From: JAIEPW01 sp964471915
Lineage (GTDB): Bacteria > Acidobacteriota > Terriglobia > Bryobacterales > Bryobacteraceae
Assembly: GCA_964471915.1 (NCBI GenBank)
Contig: CAYYID010000022.1
Location: 1-64,000, forward strand
Direction: 5' to 3'
DNA: 64,000 bases
Each line of letters begins with the position of its first letter. Position 1 is the first letter of the stretch. This document shows, in pieces, positions 56,403 through 64,000 of this stretch. The translations under genes were made by a program, and so were the position numbers. The notes under the pieces were generated by a model that was not told the DNA's origin, did no database searches, and was given only the letters and a program-made list of their open reading frames with translations.

Positions 56403-59194
56403 CAGAAGCGGAGGCGTCCGCCGATTTGAATCTGGCGGGAGTTCAGGGCGCTGGTGACGCGCAGGAAGTCCGGCGCGCCGAACCGATTGACTACGGCGCC
56501 GGAACAGCCACCGATGCCGCAGGCGGCGTTGGTGGAATTGAGGAGGTTTTCGGCCTCGCCGATGATTTCGAGGCGGAAGCGCTCGGTGACCTTGAAGGTG
56601 CGGCTGAGGCGCAGGTTGATCTCTTTGAAGCCGGGACCGATCCGGTCGTTGCGGCCGCGGAAGAGCGGGCGGTCGTTGTTCACGAGGTCCCGGTTGAGAT
56701 CGGAGCCGGCGACGACGTTGACCGGGAAGCCGGAGGCGAAGGTGAGGTTGGGGGCGACCAGCCAGCCGGAGAGCAGCCAGCTCGAGGGTCCGGCGAACTC
56801 GGTCTGCCAGATGGCCTGGAGGACAAAGCGATGCTGCTGGTGGCTGGAGGAGAGGCCGCGGTCGCGGCGGACGTCGAAGGAGTCCTGGGGGCTGGAGCCG
56901 GCGTCGCCCGACGAGTCGGTGTCGTTGATGGCCTTCGACCACGTGTACGACGCTGTGGTGAGGAAGCCCTTCGCGAAGCGCTTGTTCAGAGCGAGGAAGA
57001 GGCCGTGGTAATTACTGTTGCCGGCGGAGGAGAGGTTAAGGAGCTGGTTGAAGCGGGCGTCGGGCCGGGTGGCGCCGCCGTAAATGGGGCGGCCGTCCGC
57101 CAGGGTGCCGGTGACGGCCGGGAGGTTCCGGTCGAGGAGGAAGGGCGATCCGTGCGCGCCGTAGTATTGGAAGCCGGCGGTGACGGCGAGGTCGCGGAGT
57201 AGCTCCTGTTCCACCTGGAGGTTGGCCTGGTGGGCGTAGAAGGTGCGGAAGTCGGGGGCGAAGGTGGTGACGCTGGGGCGGACGCCGAAGCGGGGATCCG
57301 GCGCGGCGGCGAAGCCGGCGGGGAAGGCAGGCGCCTGGGCGTCGGCGCCGTTGATGCGGAAGGTCTGCACCCGCTGGCCGTCGTTGCGGATCACGGCGCT
57401 GAGCAGGCGGAGGTTGAGCGTGTCGTAGAAGAGGCCGTAGCCGCCGCGTACCACGGTTTTCGGGGAAGCCATCCAGGCGAAGCCGAAGCGGGGCGCGAAG
57501 TTGTTGAGGTCGGAATTGATGGTGCGCGAGGTCTGCAGCGGCGCGGAGACTGAGAGGATGGGGTACTGGGCCATTTCCCAGCGCAGGCCATAAGACAGCG
57601 TCAGATCGCGGCGGACCCGCCATTCGTCCTGGGCGAAGAAGTTGTAGAACTGCGTCCGGTGGCCCGCGGTGTTGTCGCCGAACTGCTGCGTGAGCTGCTC
57701 GTACAGGAAGGGGCGTCCCGTGGCGGGGTTCACCACGCGGTTGACAGTGTTGAGGTACTGCTGGAGATTCGCGAACTGGAAGGTCAGGGCCAGGCGGTCG
57801 AACTGCTCCACCCGGATGGTCGCGATGTCGGCGCCCAGCTTGATGCTGTGGGCCCCGCGCCGGAGCGAGAGGTTATCGATGAACTGGTTCTGGTGTTCGA
57901 GGTAGCGCTGGTTGGCGGCGGCGTTCGAGAAGAGGTTCGCCACCCCGGTGATCTGAACCACGGGACCGAGCTGGCCGGACACCGGCGGGCGGAAGAACTC
58001 GCGCCACAGGTCGCCAAAGCGGAATTCGTTCACCGCGTTGGGCGACAGGACGCTGGTGAACTGGACGACGCCGGAGCTCTGGCGGTCGTCGAAGTTGTTG
58101 CCGGCGCTGCGTTGGAGAAGTCCGCCGGAAGTATTGAACCGCGACGGGGTGTAGAAGTGGACGTAGCGGCCGAAGCCCGAGTGCTTCGCGTTGATCTGAA
58201 AATCAACGCGGCCGGTGTAGGTCTGGAAGCGCTGGGCGAAGGGGGCGTTGCCGAGTTCGGACGCGGGGAGCCCGAGCGCCGCCGCATTGGCCCCGGAGAT
58301 GGTGATCGGTCGCGGCTGGTCGAGCGGGTGGTATTCGCCGTTGGCGAAGAAGAACACTTTGTCTTTCTTGATCGGGCCGCTCAGCGTCAGGGAGTAGGTG
58401 GCGCGCTGCTGGAACGGCTTCGTGGCCGCCAGCGACGGGCGCGCGATCAGACCCGGCCGCCGGGCCAGGTACAGGAACATGCCGTGGAAATCGTTCGACC
58501 CGCCGCGCGTCACCATGTTCACGATGCCGCCGACCGTGCGTCCATACTCCGCGGCCATCGCGTTCTGCTCGACTTTGACTTCGGCGATCGTCTCGGTGGA
58601 GAAGATCCCGAGACGCAGTTGGCCGCCTCGCTGAGTGTTGTCTGCGCCGTCGACCAGGAAGGCGCGGCGGTCCATGCCGCCGAAGGCGAACTGGGTGGTG
58701 CCGAACTCGTCGTCCCGGCGTCCCGTGACGCCGGGCACGAACAGCGCGAGGTTCTGCACGTTGCGCGACGTGAGCGGCAGGTTCTCCATCGAGCGCTGCG
58801 CCAGCGTCCCGGCCACCGAGCTCTCCAGCCGCACGATGGAGGCGTCTGCCTCCACGGTAATCGTCTGCTCCGTGCCCGCCACTTGCAATCTCGCATCCAC
58901 GGACGTCGCCCGGGCGACGTCCACCGTTACGCCGCTTCGCGAGAACGCCGCGAATCCAGTCGCCGACACTTCCACCCGGTAAACGCCCAGCGGCAGCAGC
59001 GGCACATTGTACAGGCCGCTGGAGTTCGATCTTACTTCGCGCGTGTACGCGGTCGCCAGGTTCACCACTTTCACGTTCGCCCCCTGCACGATGCCGCCGG
59101 ATGCGTCGGTCACCGAGCCCTGAATGCTGCCGTTCACGGCGCCCGTTTGCGCAGAAAGCAGGATGGGAAGCAGCAGGATGATTGCAGTACGCAT
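56402..59194 (-). CDS. TonB-dependent receptor with carboxypeptidase-regulatory-like N-terminal domain
   Basis: 930 residues. Signal peptide (MRTAIILLLPILLSAQ), then a CarboxypepD_reg-like domain (GSIQGSVTDASGGIVQGANVKVVNLATAYTREVRSNSSGLYNVPLLPLGVYRVEV runs 59010-59155). A plug-like domain with LPLTSRNVQNLALFVPGVTGR and GMDRRAFLVDGADNTQRGG follows, then a large Oar-like beta barrel ending in a terminal strand (IQIGGRLRF). It is coupled to the phosphodiesterase downstream. The ligand is unknown; such receptors import or display large nutrients in acidobacteria. Confidence 0.93.
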   Translation of the reverse strand: MRTAIILLLPILLSAQTGAVNGSIQGSVTDASGGIVQGANVKVVNLATAYTREVRSNSSGLYNVPLLPLGVYRVEVSATGFAAFSRSGVTVDVARATSVDARLQVAGTEQTITVEADASIVRLESSVAGTLAQRSMENLPLTSRNVQNLALFVPGVTGRRDDEFGTTQFAFGGMDRRAFLVDGADNTQRGGQLRLGIFSTETIAEVKVEQNAMAAEYGRTVGGIVNMVTRGGSNDFHGMFLYLARRPGLIARPSLAATKPFQQRATYSLTLSGPIKKDKVFFFANGEYHPLDQPRPITISGANAAALGLPASELGNAPFAQRFQTYTGRVDFQINAKHSGFGRYVHFYTPSRFNTSGGLLQRSAGNNFDDRQSSGVVQFTSVLSPNAVNEFRFGDLWREFFRPPVSGQLGPVVQITGVANLFSNAAANQRYLEHQNQFIDNLSLRRGAHSIKLGADIATIRVEQFDRLALTFQFANLQQYLNTVNRVVNPATGRPFLYEQLTQQFGDNTAGHRTQFYNFFAQDEWRVRRDLTLSYGLRWEMAQYPILSVSAPLQTSRTINSDLNNFAPRFGFAWMASPKTVVRGGYGLFYDTLNLRLLSAVIRNDGQRVQTFRINGADAQAPAFPAGFAAAPDPRFGVRPSVTTFAPDFRTFYAHQANLQVEQELLRDLAVTAGFQYYGAHGSPFLLDRNLPAVTGTLADGRPIYGGATRPDARFNQLLNLSSAGNSNYHGLFLALNKRFAKGFLTTASYTWSKAINDTDSSGDAGSSPQDSFDVRRDRGLSSSHQQHRFVLQAIWQTEFAGPSSWLLSGWLVAPNLTFASGFPVNVVAGSDLNRDLVNNDRPLFRGRNDRIGPGFKEINLRLSRTFKVTERFRLEIIGEAENLLNSTNAACGIGGCSGAVVNRFGAPDFLRVTSALNSRQIQIGGRLRF

Positions 59195-59242
59195 GGAAAA
59201 CCCCCCGGGGCGAGCAACCGTAGTCTAGCCGCCGCAAGTGTA

Positions 59243-59270
59243 GAGGCCGTCACGCTTGCGTGACGGCCTC
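59243..59270. terminator. 13-bp perfect hairpin between two receptor genes
   Basis: GAGGCCGTCACGC (59243-59255) and GCGTGACGGCCTC (59258-59270) are perfectly complementary. It follows the stop of the 59308-62517 receptor by about 40 nt on the minus strand. No clear T-tract, so either a Rho-assisted terminator or an mRNA-stabilising stem. Confidence 0.55.
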
Positions 59271-59307
59271 GTGAACGCAAGCCCGGCCCGGCGCTTGCAA
59301 CAGCCGG

Positions 59308-62300
59308 TTAGAACCCGAACCGAACCCCGAGCTGCATCACCCGCGCCTCGCCGGCGCTGGTGATCTGGCCGAACGTGGTGCCGCCGAAGGTGGTGTTGGG
59401 GTTGTTGAAGTTCACGGTGTTGAAGAGGTTGTACGCCTCCCACCGGAAGTCGACCGCCTTGCCTTCGACGATGGTGAAGCTCTTCGACAGCACGAAGTTC
59501 GTGTTGAAGAAGCGAGGCCCGTAGGCCGAGTTCCGCGCGGCGTTGCCGGGCGTGTTCACGGCCTGAACGGCATAGGCCGCCGGGTCGAGGAAGCGCAGGC
59601 GGTTGTCCTTCGGGTCGATGCCGGTATTGGCTTCGCCGACGCGGTTGGGGCGGAGTCCGCCGCCGTTACGGCCCAGGAAGCGGTAGTTCTGGCCGGTACG
59701 GGGATCGGTGCCGGTGCCCGCCAGGCCGACGTTGATGGGCAGGCCCGAGCGCCAGAAGACAATGCCGGAGGCGCGCCAGCCGCCGAGCAGCAGGTCCGCG
59801 CCGCGGGACCAATTGGCGCCGAACTTCTTGCCGCGGCCGAAGGGCAGGTCATACGTGGTGGCCGCCGTGAAGAGTTGCTTCGGGGTCTGGGTCATCCGGC
59901 CCCATTCCTGGTCGAAGTTGTCGCGGAACTGAGGCGAGGCGCCGGCGTCCCAGGCGCCGGCCTGATCGAGGGCGCTGGCCCAGGTGTAACTGAGCAGGGC
60001 AAAGAGGTTGTTGGTGACGTTGCGCTCGAACTTCGCCTGCAGCGCGTTGTACTTGCTGCGGGCGCGGGTCGCGCCGGTCTGGATGCCCTGCCACAGGGGG
60101 AAGGGGCGGTTGGCGGGGACCGTGCCATCGACGCCGAAATTGGTCTGGTTGCGTTCGTACAGTCCGAACAGGTTGCGGCCGCGGTTGCCGACATAGGCCA
60201 CCTCGAACGTCGAGTTCCGGTCGAACTGGTACTGCATGGCGAGGTTCCACTGCTGGATCAGGCCGCTCCGCTGGTCCCGTTCCCGCGTGCGGAGCGCGAC
60301 GTTGCGGGAATCGAAGTTCGTCAGGGCGCCGGAGGGGATCGGCTCGCTGATCCGGAAAGGCGCCGGACCCGTGCCGACGCGCTGCAGGCGGGCCTGGATC
60401 AACTGCGGCGGGTTCAGCGGCAGGTTGGCCTCGGAGCCGTAGATGTCCTCAGTGTTGTAAAAGATGCCGTAGCCCCCGCGGAATACCAGCCTCTCCGGGA
60501 CGATCTGCCAGGCGACGCCGAGGCGCGGGCCGAAGTTGTTGCGGTCCGGCGTGGTGAGGTACTTGTCGTCGCCGCTGGCGAACACCAGCCCGCCGGTGTT
60601 GGGATCGAAGTTGATGTTCTTGTTCTTGCCGTTGCCGTAGAACGGCGTTGTGTACTCGTAGCGCAGGCCGAGATTCAGGGTCAGCGTCCGGGACACCTTC
60701 CAGTCGTCCTGGAAGAACGCGCTGTAAGCCTGCTGCAACTGCTGCACATCCGGAACCGTGTTCAGTACCACGGAATCCGGCAGCCCGAGCAGCAGGTCGG
60801 CCATCGAATCGCCGGTGTAGCCGCCGGTGACGTTGTAGGCCGGCGTGCGGCGCGTAATGTCGACGAAGGTGTTGTCCTTCAGGCGCAACTCGAAGCCCGT
60901 CCGGATGAAATGCCGGCCGAGGGTCATCGAGAAACTGTCGATGAACTGGTTCAGGTACGGGCGCTGGAACTGCGGGCGGAAGTTGCGGGTCCCGAGGTCG
61001 TTGTAGTTGTTGACGTCGATCAGCGGCAGGCCGCCGACTTGCAGCAGGTCCGCCGGGATGCCGCGGAAACCGAAGGCATCCGCCTTCTGATCGCCCGCCG
61101 TCGCGTGCGCGAACTCGGCGAACGTGCGGTTCCAGCCGTAGCGCAGCGTGTTCACGAAGCGGACGCCGAAAGTGCGCGTCCAACTCAGCGCCAGGCTCTG
61201 GTTGTTGTTGAACTGCGAACCCTGATTGCCGACGCCGTCGGCCAGGCCGGGGAAGATCGCTTCGCGGTTGAATTTCTGGCGCAGGTAGCTGAAGCGGCCC
61301 ATGATCTGGCTCTTCTCGCTCACCGTGTAGTCGCCGCGAGTGTCGAACTTGTGGGTGTCCTCACGGCCGTCGCGCAGCGCCGCGTAATTGTCGACGGGCC
61401 GCCCGTTGGTAACCCGGCCCGGTTGGTTGGGCGCCGGGTACAGGTCGATCAGCTTCTTGCCGAGGGCGTCGAAGCGCGCCGGGGGAATGGCGAAGTTCGG
61501 GAAGGGCTGAGCCGTTTGCGGATCCACGATCCGCGTCGCGGGATCGAAGATTCCCTGCCGCTGATTCGCCGTCGGCACCGTCGTCAGGAACGTGTCCGCG
61601 AAGCTCTGCCGGAACCCTTCATAGCTGCCGAAGTAGAACAGCTTGTTCTTGACGACCGGGCCGCCGACCGTGCCGCCGTACTGATGCCAGCCGAGATTGG
61701 GCTTCGGCAGATTGTTCAAGTTGTTGGTCCAGCCGCTCGCCGCGAGCGCCGCGTCGCGATTGAAGTACCAGGCCGAGCCGTGCACCTGATTGGTGCCGCT
61801 CTTGATCGACACGTTCACTACGCCGCCGGCGCTGCGCCCGAACTCGGCGGAGAACGCATTGGTCTGCACCTTGAACTCGGCGATGGAGTCCGGATTCGGC
61901 TGTACCACCTGGGCGCTCAGCGCCTGGGCGTTCGTGGTCCCCTGATTGTTGTCGATCCCGTCGAGCAGAAAATTGTTCTGCACGTGGTAGTTCCCGTTCG
62001 AAACGAACCAGCCCGGTCCGCGCGTCACCGGCGTGAGCGTGCTGGGCGCGACGCCGGGCGACAGGAGCGCCAGTTCGGTGTAGCGGCGTCCGGCGAGCGG
62101 CAGGTCCACGGCCGTCTTGCCGCTGATCACCTGACCGAGGGATCCCTGCTCCGTCTGGATCGTCGTCACCGTGGCCGTCACCTCGACCGTTTCCGCGATC
62201 TGCGCCACGTCCAGCTTGACGCGCAACAGCCGCCGCTCGTCTACATTGATGCGCACTTCGGTGACTTTGAAGGTCTTGAATCCTGCTTTCGCCGCCGTGA

Positions 62301-62517
62301 CTTCGTAGACGCCGCGCACGATGGGCGTGAACAGCGAGTAGCCGTCCTCGGAAGTCTGCGCCTCGCTGAGGATCCCGGTCGCCGCGTTCTGCAATGTGAG
62401 CTTCGCGCCCGCTACCGCCGCGCCCGAGGCGTCTTCCACGAGCACGCGGAGCGATGCCGAATCGGTTTGGGCGAGCAGTCCCCCGCACGCCGCCAGGAAT
62501 ACCACCAAGTTTCGCAT
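59308..62517 (-). CDS. TonB-dependent receptor with carboxypeptidase-regulatory-like N-terminal domain (second)
   Basis: 1069 residues. Signal peptide (NLVVFLAACGGLLAQ), regulatory-like domain (SASLRVLVEDASGAAVAGAKLTLQNAATG ... GVYEVTAAKAGFKTFKV), plug with VDLPLAGRRYTELALLSPGVAPS and NFLLDGIDNNQGTTNAQAL, then an Oar-like barrel (FDTRGDYTVSEKSQIMGRFSYLRQKF and similar strands) ending in VMQLGVRFGF. It resembles the receptor at 56402 in plan but differs in sequence, so they are not a recent duplicate. Ligand unknown. Confidence 0.93.
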   Translation of the reverse strand: MRNLVVFLAACGGLLAQTDSASLRVLVEDASGAAVAGAKLTLQNAATGILSEAQTSEDGYSLFTPIVRGVYEVTAAKAGFKTFKVTEVRINVDERRLLRVKLDVAQIAETVEVTATVTTIQTEQGSLGQVISGKTAVDLPLAGRRYTELALLSPGVAPSTLTPVTRGPGWFVSNGNYHVQNNFLLDGIDNNQGTTNAQALSAQVVQPNPDSIAEFKVQTNAFSAEFGRSAGGVVNVSIKSGTNQVHGSAWYFNRDAALAASGWTNNLNNLPKPNLGWHQYGGTVGGPVVKNKLFYFGSYEGFRQSFADTFLTTVPTANQRQGIFDPATRIVDPQTAQPFPNFAIPPARFDALGKKLIDLYPAPNQPGRVTNGRPVDNYAALRDGREDTHKFDTRGDYTVSEKSQIMGRFSYLRQKFNREAIFPGLADGVGNQGSQFNNNQSLALSWTRTFGVRFVNTLRYGWNRTFAEFAHATAGDQKADAFGFRGIPADLLQVGGLPLIDVNNYNDLGTRNFRPQFQRPYLNQFIDSFSMTLGRHFIRTGFELRLKDNTFVDITRRTPAYNVTGGYTGDSMADLLLGLPDSVVLNTVPDVQQLQQAYSAFFQDDWKVSRTLTLNLGLRYEYTTPFYGNGKNKNINFDPNTGGLVFASGDDKYLTTPDRNNFGPRLGVAWQIVPERLVFRGGYGIFYNTEDIYGSEANLPLNPPQLIQARLQRVGTGPAPFRISEPIPSGALTNFDSRNVALRTRERDQRSGLIQQWNLAMQYQFDRNSTFEVAYVGNRGRNLFGLYERNQTNFGVDGTVPANRPFPLWQGIQTGATRARSKYNALQAKFERNVTNNLFALLSYTWASALDQAGAWDAGASPQFRDNFDQEWGRMTQTPKQLFTAATTYDLPFGRGKKFGANWSRGADLLLGGWRASGIVFWRSGLPINVGLAGTGTDPRTGQNYRFLGRNGGGLRPNRVGEANTGIDPKDNRLRFLDPAAYAVQAVNTPGNAARNSAYGPRFFNTNFVLSKSFTIVEGKAVDFRWEAYNLFNTVNFNNPNTTFGGTTFGQITSAGEARVMQLGVRFGF

Positions 62518-62581
62518 GTCGCCCAGGGTAGCGGCCGGAGGTGAATTGCGCGCTGCAATTGCATGCCAGTTTGTTTACAGC

Positions 62582-64000
62582 TCAGAACTGGTAGCGATAC
62601 CGCAGAGTTACGCCGCGTCCGGGACCGTCGATTCCCCAAGAGATACCGCGATGGCTCTTATCGAGCACGTTCGCGACGTCGACGAACAGATCCGAGCCTT
62701 CCCGCAGCCGCACTCCGCCGCGCCAGCCCCACACGGCGTAGCCGGGAATGGCGGTGAAGAGCGGCGCGGAGTCGACCGAACCGAGCACCCGGTTCTGCAC
62801 CTGGGCTAGCGTCTCGCCGGTCGGCGTCAGGATATTGTTGACGACGAGGCCGCGGACGCGGGCGCCGTTGGCGAAGAAGCCGGCGATGTTGGCGCGGGAG
62901 CGCGGCGCGCCGGTGCGCCGGTCGGCCAGGGCCAGGGACGAAAGCCGGTCCTGCCGCCCGGCGAGCACGCCGTACACTTCGGTCCAGTAGCGCTTGCCGC
63001 CGGGAGCGTAGCGCCAGCGGACGTTCGCGGTGACGGGCGGCGTGCCGCCTTCGATGTCGGGCGCGAGGCCCGTCACGCGATCCTCGGCGTAAATCCAGGT
63101 GAGGTTCTGCGCGAAGCTGAACGAGCGCGAGATCTGCCATTCGAGCTGCTGCTCGATGCCGTAGGTCCGCGCGCCTTTCAGGTTGCCGCGCACCTGCACC
63201 GGAGCGTTCGAGAGCGGCACGAAGACGGCGCCGGTGGCGAGTTGCCGGGTGATGAGCTGATCGCCGAGCGCCTGGCCCACCGCGCCCGGGGGCAACAGCA
63301 GCGTCTGCGAAGCGATCGTGTCGTTCAGCCGGATGTGGAAGGCGCTCGCCTCCACGCGGACCCGGGTGCCGCGCACCAGAAAGCCGAGTTCGAAGCTGTC
63401 GCTGGTTTCCGGCCGGACCGGAACCACCGGACGTCCGGTGGCGGCCGCCAGGGCGTCGGCCCGGCTTCCGATGGTGGCGCCTCGCCCGGCCAGCTCCGAC
63501 GCAGAGGTTTCGAACGCGCCGTTGCCCTGCAGTCCGATGGTCCCCAGGTCGGTGACGCTGGGTGCCCGGAAGCCGCGGCTGTACTGCGCGAAGATCCGCA
63601 ACGGCTGCGCTACTTCATACACGGCGCCCACGCGCCCCGTAACCGCGTTCGCGGCAGCCGAGTCGTCTGGCCACAGCGGGCGGCTGTTGACCAGGGGAGA
63701 GTTGGCGGAGCGGGAGCGGTAAGAAGCGCCCCCGAAGCGCACTGCTCCACTCAAGCGGAGACGGCCGCTCGCCAGCGGCTCCCAAACGTCCTGGATAAAC
63801 ACGCCGTAAAGCAGGTACTGCGCACCGCCGGGGATCCGGGGTCGGGACGGCGTCGCCACGCCCGTGGCGAAATTGAACGTGTAGGCGGGAGCGACCGGCG
63901 TTTCCCGGTACACGTCGCCGCCGGCCAGGAGGTCATTGCGCCGGATCCGCCGGCTGGCGAAGAAATTGGTTCCCCACACCTTCATCCGCTCGTACTGGGT
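62582..64000 (-). CDS. TonB-dependent receptor, C-terminal part (5' end outside window)
   Basis: At least 472 residues, frame open to the window edge. The barrel strands and loops are typical of classical TonB receptors (AVYEVAQPLRIFAQYSRGFRAPSVTDLG, TSDSFELGFLVRG, FSFAQNLTWIYAEDRVTG, NVRWRYAPGGKRYWTEVYGV, LFVDVANVLDKSHRGISWG) and it ends in a C-terminal Phe (YRYQF). The RAPS motif and the closing NVLDKSHR block are those of siderophore/cobalamin-type receptors, unlike the Oar-like pair next door. N-terminal plug and signal are not visible. Confidence 0.9.
   Translation of the reverse strand, partial: TQYERMKVWGTNFFASRRIRRNDLLAGGDVYRETPVAPAYTFNFATGVATPSRPRIPGGAQYLLYGVFIQDVWEPLASGRLRLSGAVRFGGASYRSRSANSPLVNSRPLWPDDSAAANAVTGRVGAVYEVAQPLRIFAQYSRGFRAPSVTDLGTIGLQGNGAFETSASELAGRGATIGSRADALAAATGRPVVPVRPETSDSFELGFLVRGTRVRVEASAFHIRLNDTIASQTLLLPPGAVGQALGDQLITRQLATGAVFVPLSNAPVQVRGNLKGARTYGIEQQLEWQISRSFSFAQNLTWIYAEDRVTGLAPDIEGGTPPVTANVRWRYAPGGKRYWTEVYGVLAGRQDRLSSLALADRRTGAPRSRANIAGFFANGARVRGLVVNNILTPTGETLAQVQNRVLGSVDSAPLFTAIPGYAVWGWRGGVRLREGSDLFVDVANVLDKSHRGISWGIDGPGRGVTLRYRYQF

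Noticed and set aside
59875..62544. 889-residue plus-strand ORF opposite the second TonB receptor
   Set aside because: Mirror frame of a well-supported receptor gene, typical composition artefact.

Overview
The window is GC-rich chromosomal DNA from a bacterium that looks like an acidobacterium of the Solibacter/Bryobacter group. This is an inference from gene content. It rests on large TonB-dependent receptors with N-terminal carboxypeptidase-regulatory-like domains, a surface protein whose C-terminus resembles the Solibacter C-terminal domain (TIGR03437), many Sec-signal and lipoprotein beta-propeller proteins, and the mixture of housekeeping genes. I see no rRNA, tRNA, CRISPR array, insertion sequence or prophage. 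The only mobile-type genes are a small VapBC-like pair.

Layout. 1-6.8 kb: the 3' end of thiC, a propeller lipoprotein, a 1329-residue OmpA/peptidoglycan-binding/metzincin-like protein and a secreted metallo-beta-lactamase-fold hydrolase. 6.8-9.4 kb: two small unknown genes, a two-domain VOC protein and a GNAT acetyltransferase. 9.5-12.9 kb: a putative metal (copper?) operon with an unusual outer-membrane barrel carrying two eight-cysteine repeats. 13-14.8 kb: a second propeller lipoprotein and its partner. 14.9-15.5 kb: a periplasmic peroxiredoxin with an in-frame TGA exactly at the peroxidatic cysteine, probably selenocysteine. 15.5-22.4 kb: a compact histidine operon (hisI-G-D-C-HAD phosphatase-B-H-F-A) preceded by a promoter, a histidine-rich leader peptide and an intrinsic terminator, i.e. 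an attenuator. 22.5-26.7 kb: a Cys/Met-metabolism PLP enzyme, cysS and an M28 peptidase. 26.7-31.2 kb: tgt-yajC-secD-secF. 31.3-34.8 kb: tonB-exbB-exbD-exbD and a TPR lipoprotein. 34.9-41.3 kb: rel, an ATPase, gamma-glutamyltransferase, mgtC and a CoA-transferase. 41.3-49.6 kb: a DUF5916 barrel, an HxlR regulator with a divergent dinucleotide-binding oxidoreductase, polX, a NUDIX hydrolase, a secreted intradiol-dioxygenase-like protein, a YXWGXW protein and its broken copy, a membrane protein and vapBC. 49.6-64 kb: the TIGR03437-type surface protein, nadA, then a minus-strand block with a penicillin-acylase-type hydrolase, an alkaline-phosphatase-superfamily phosphodiesterase and three TonB-dependent receptors.

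The genes fit an envelope-rich, nutrient-scavenging lifestyle. TonB/ExbB/ExbD energise the receptors, SecD/F-YajC export the many signal-peptide proteins, and secreted hydrolases work beside the receptors. Across the window a -10-like hexamer (TATAAT, TATACT, TAGACT and similar) sits 6-8 nt before the start codon of at least a dozen first genes, which suggests widespread leaderless transcription. The strongest leads are the selenocysteine peroxiredoxin, the histidine attenuator, the metal-binding barrel operon and two nearly identical composite palindromes placed between convergent genes.
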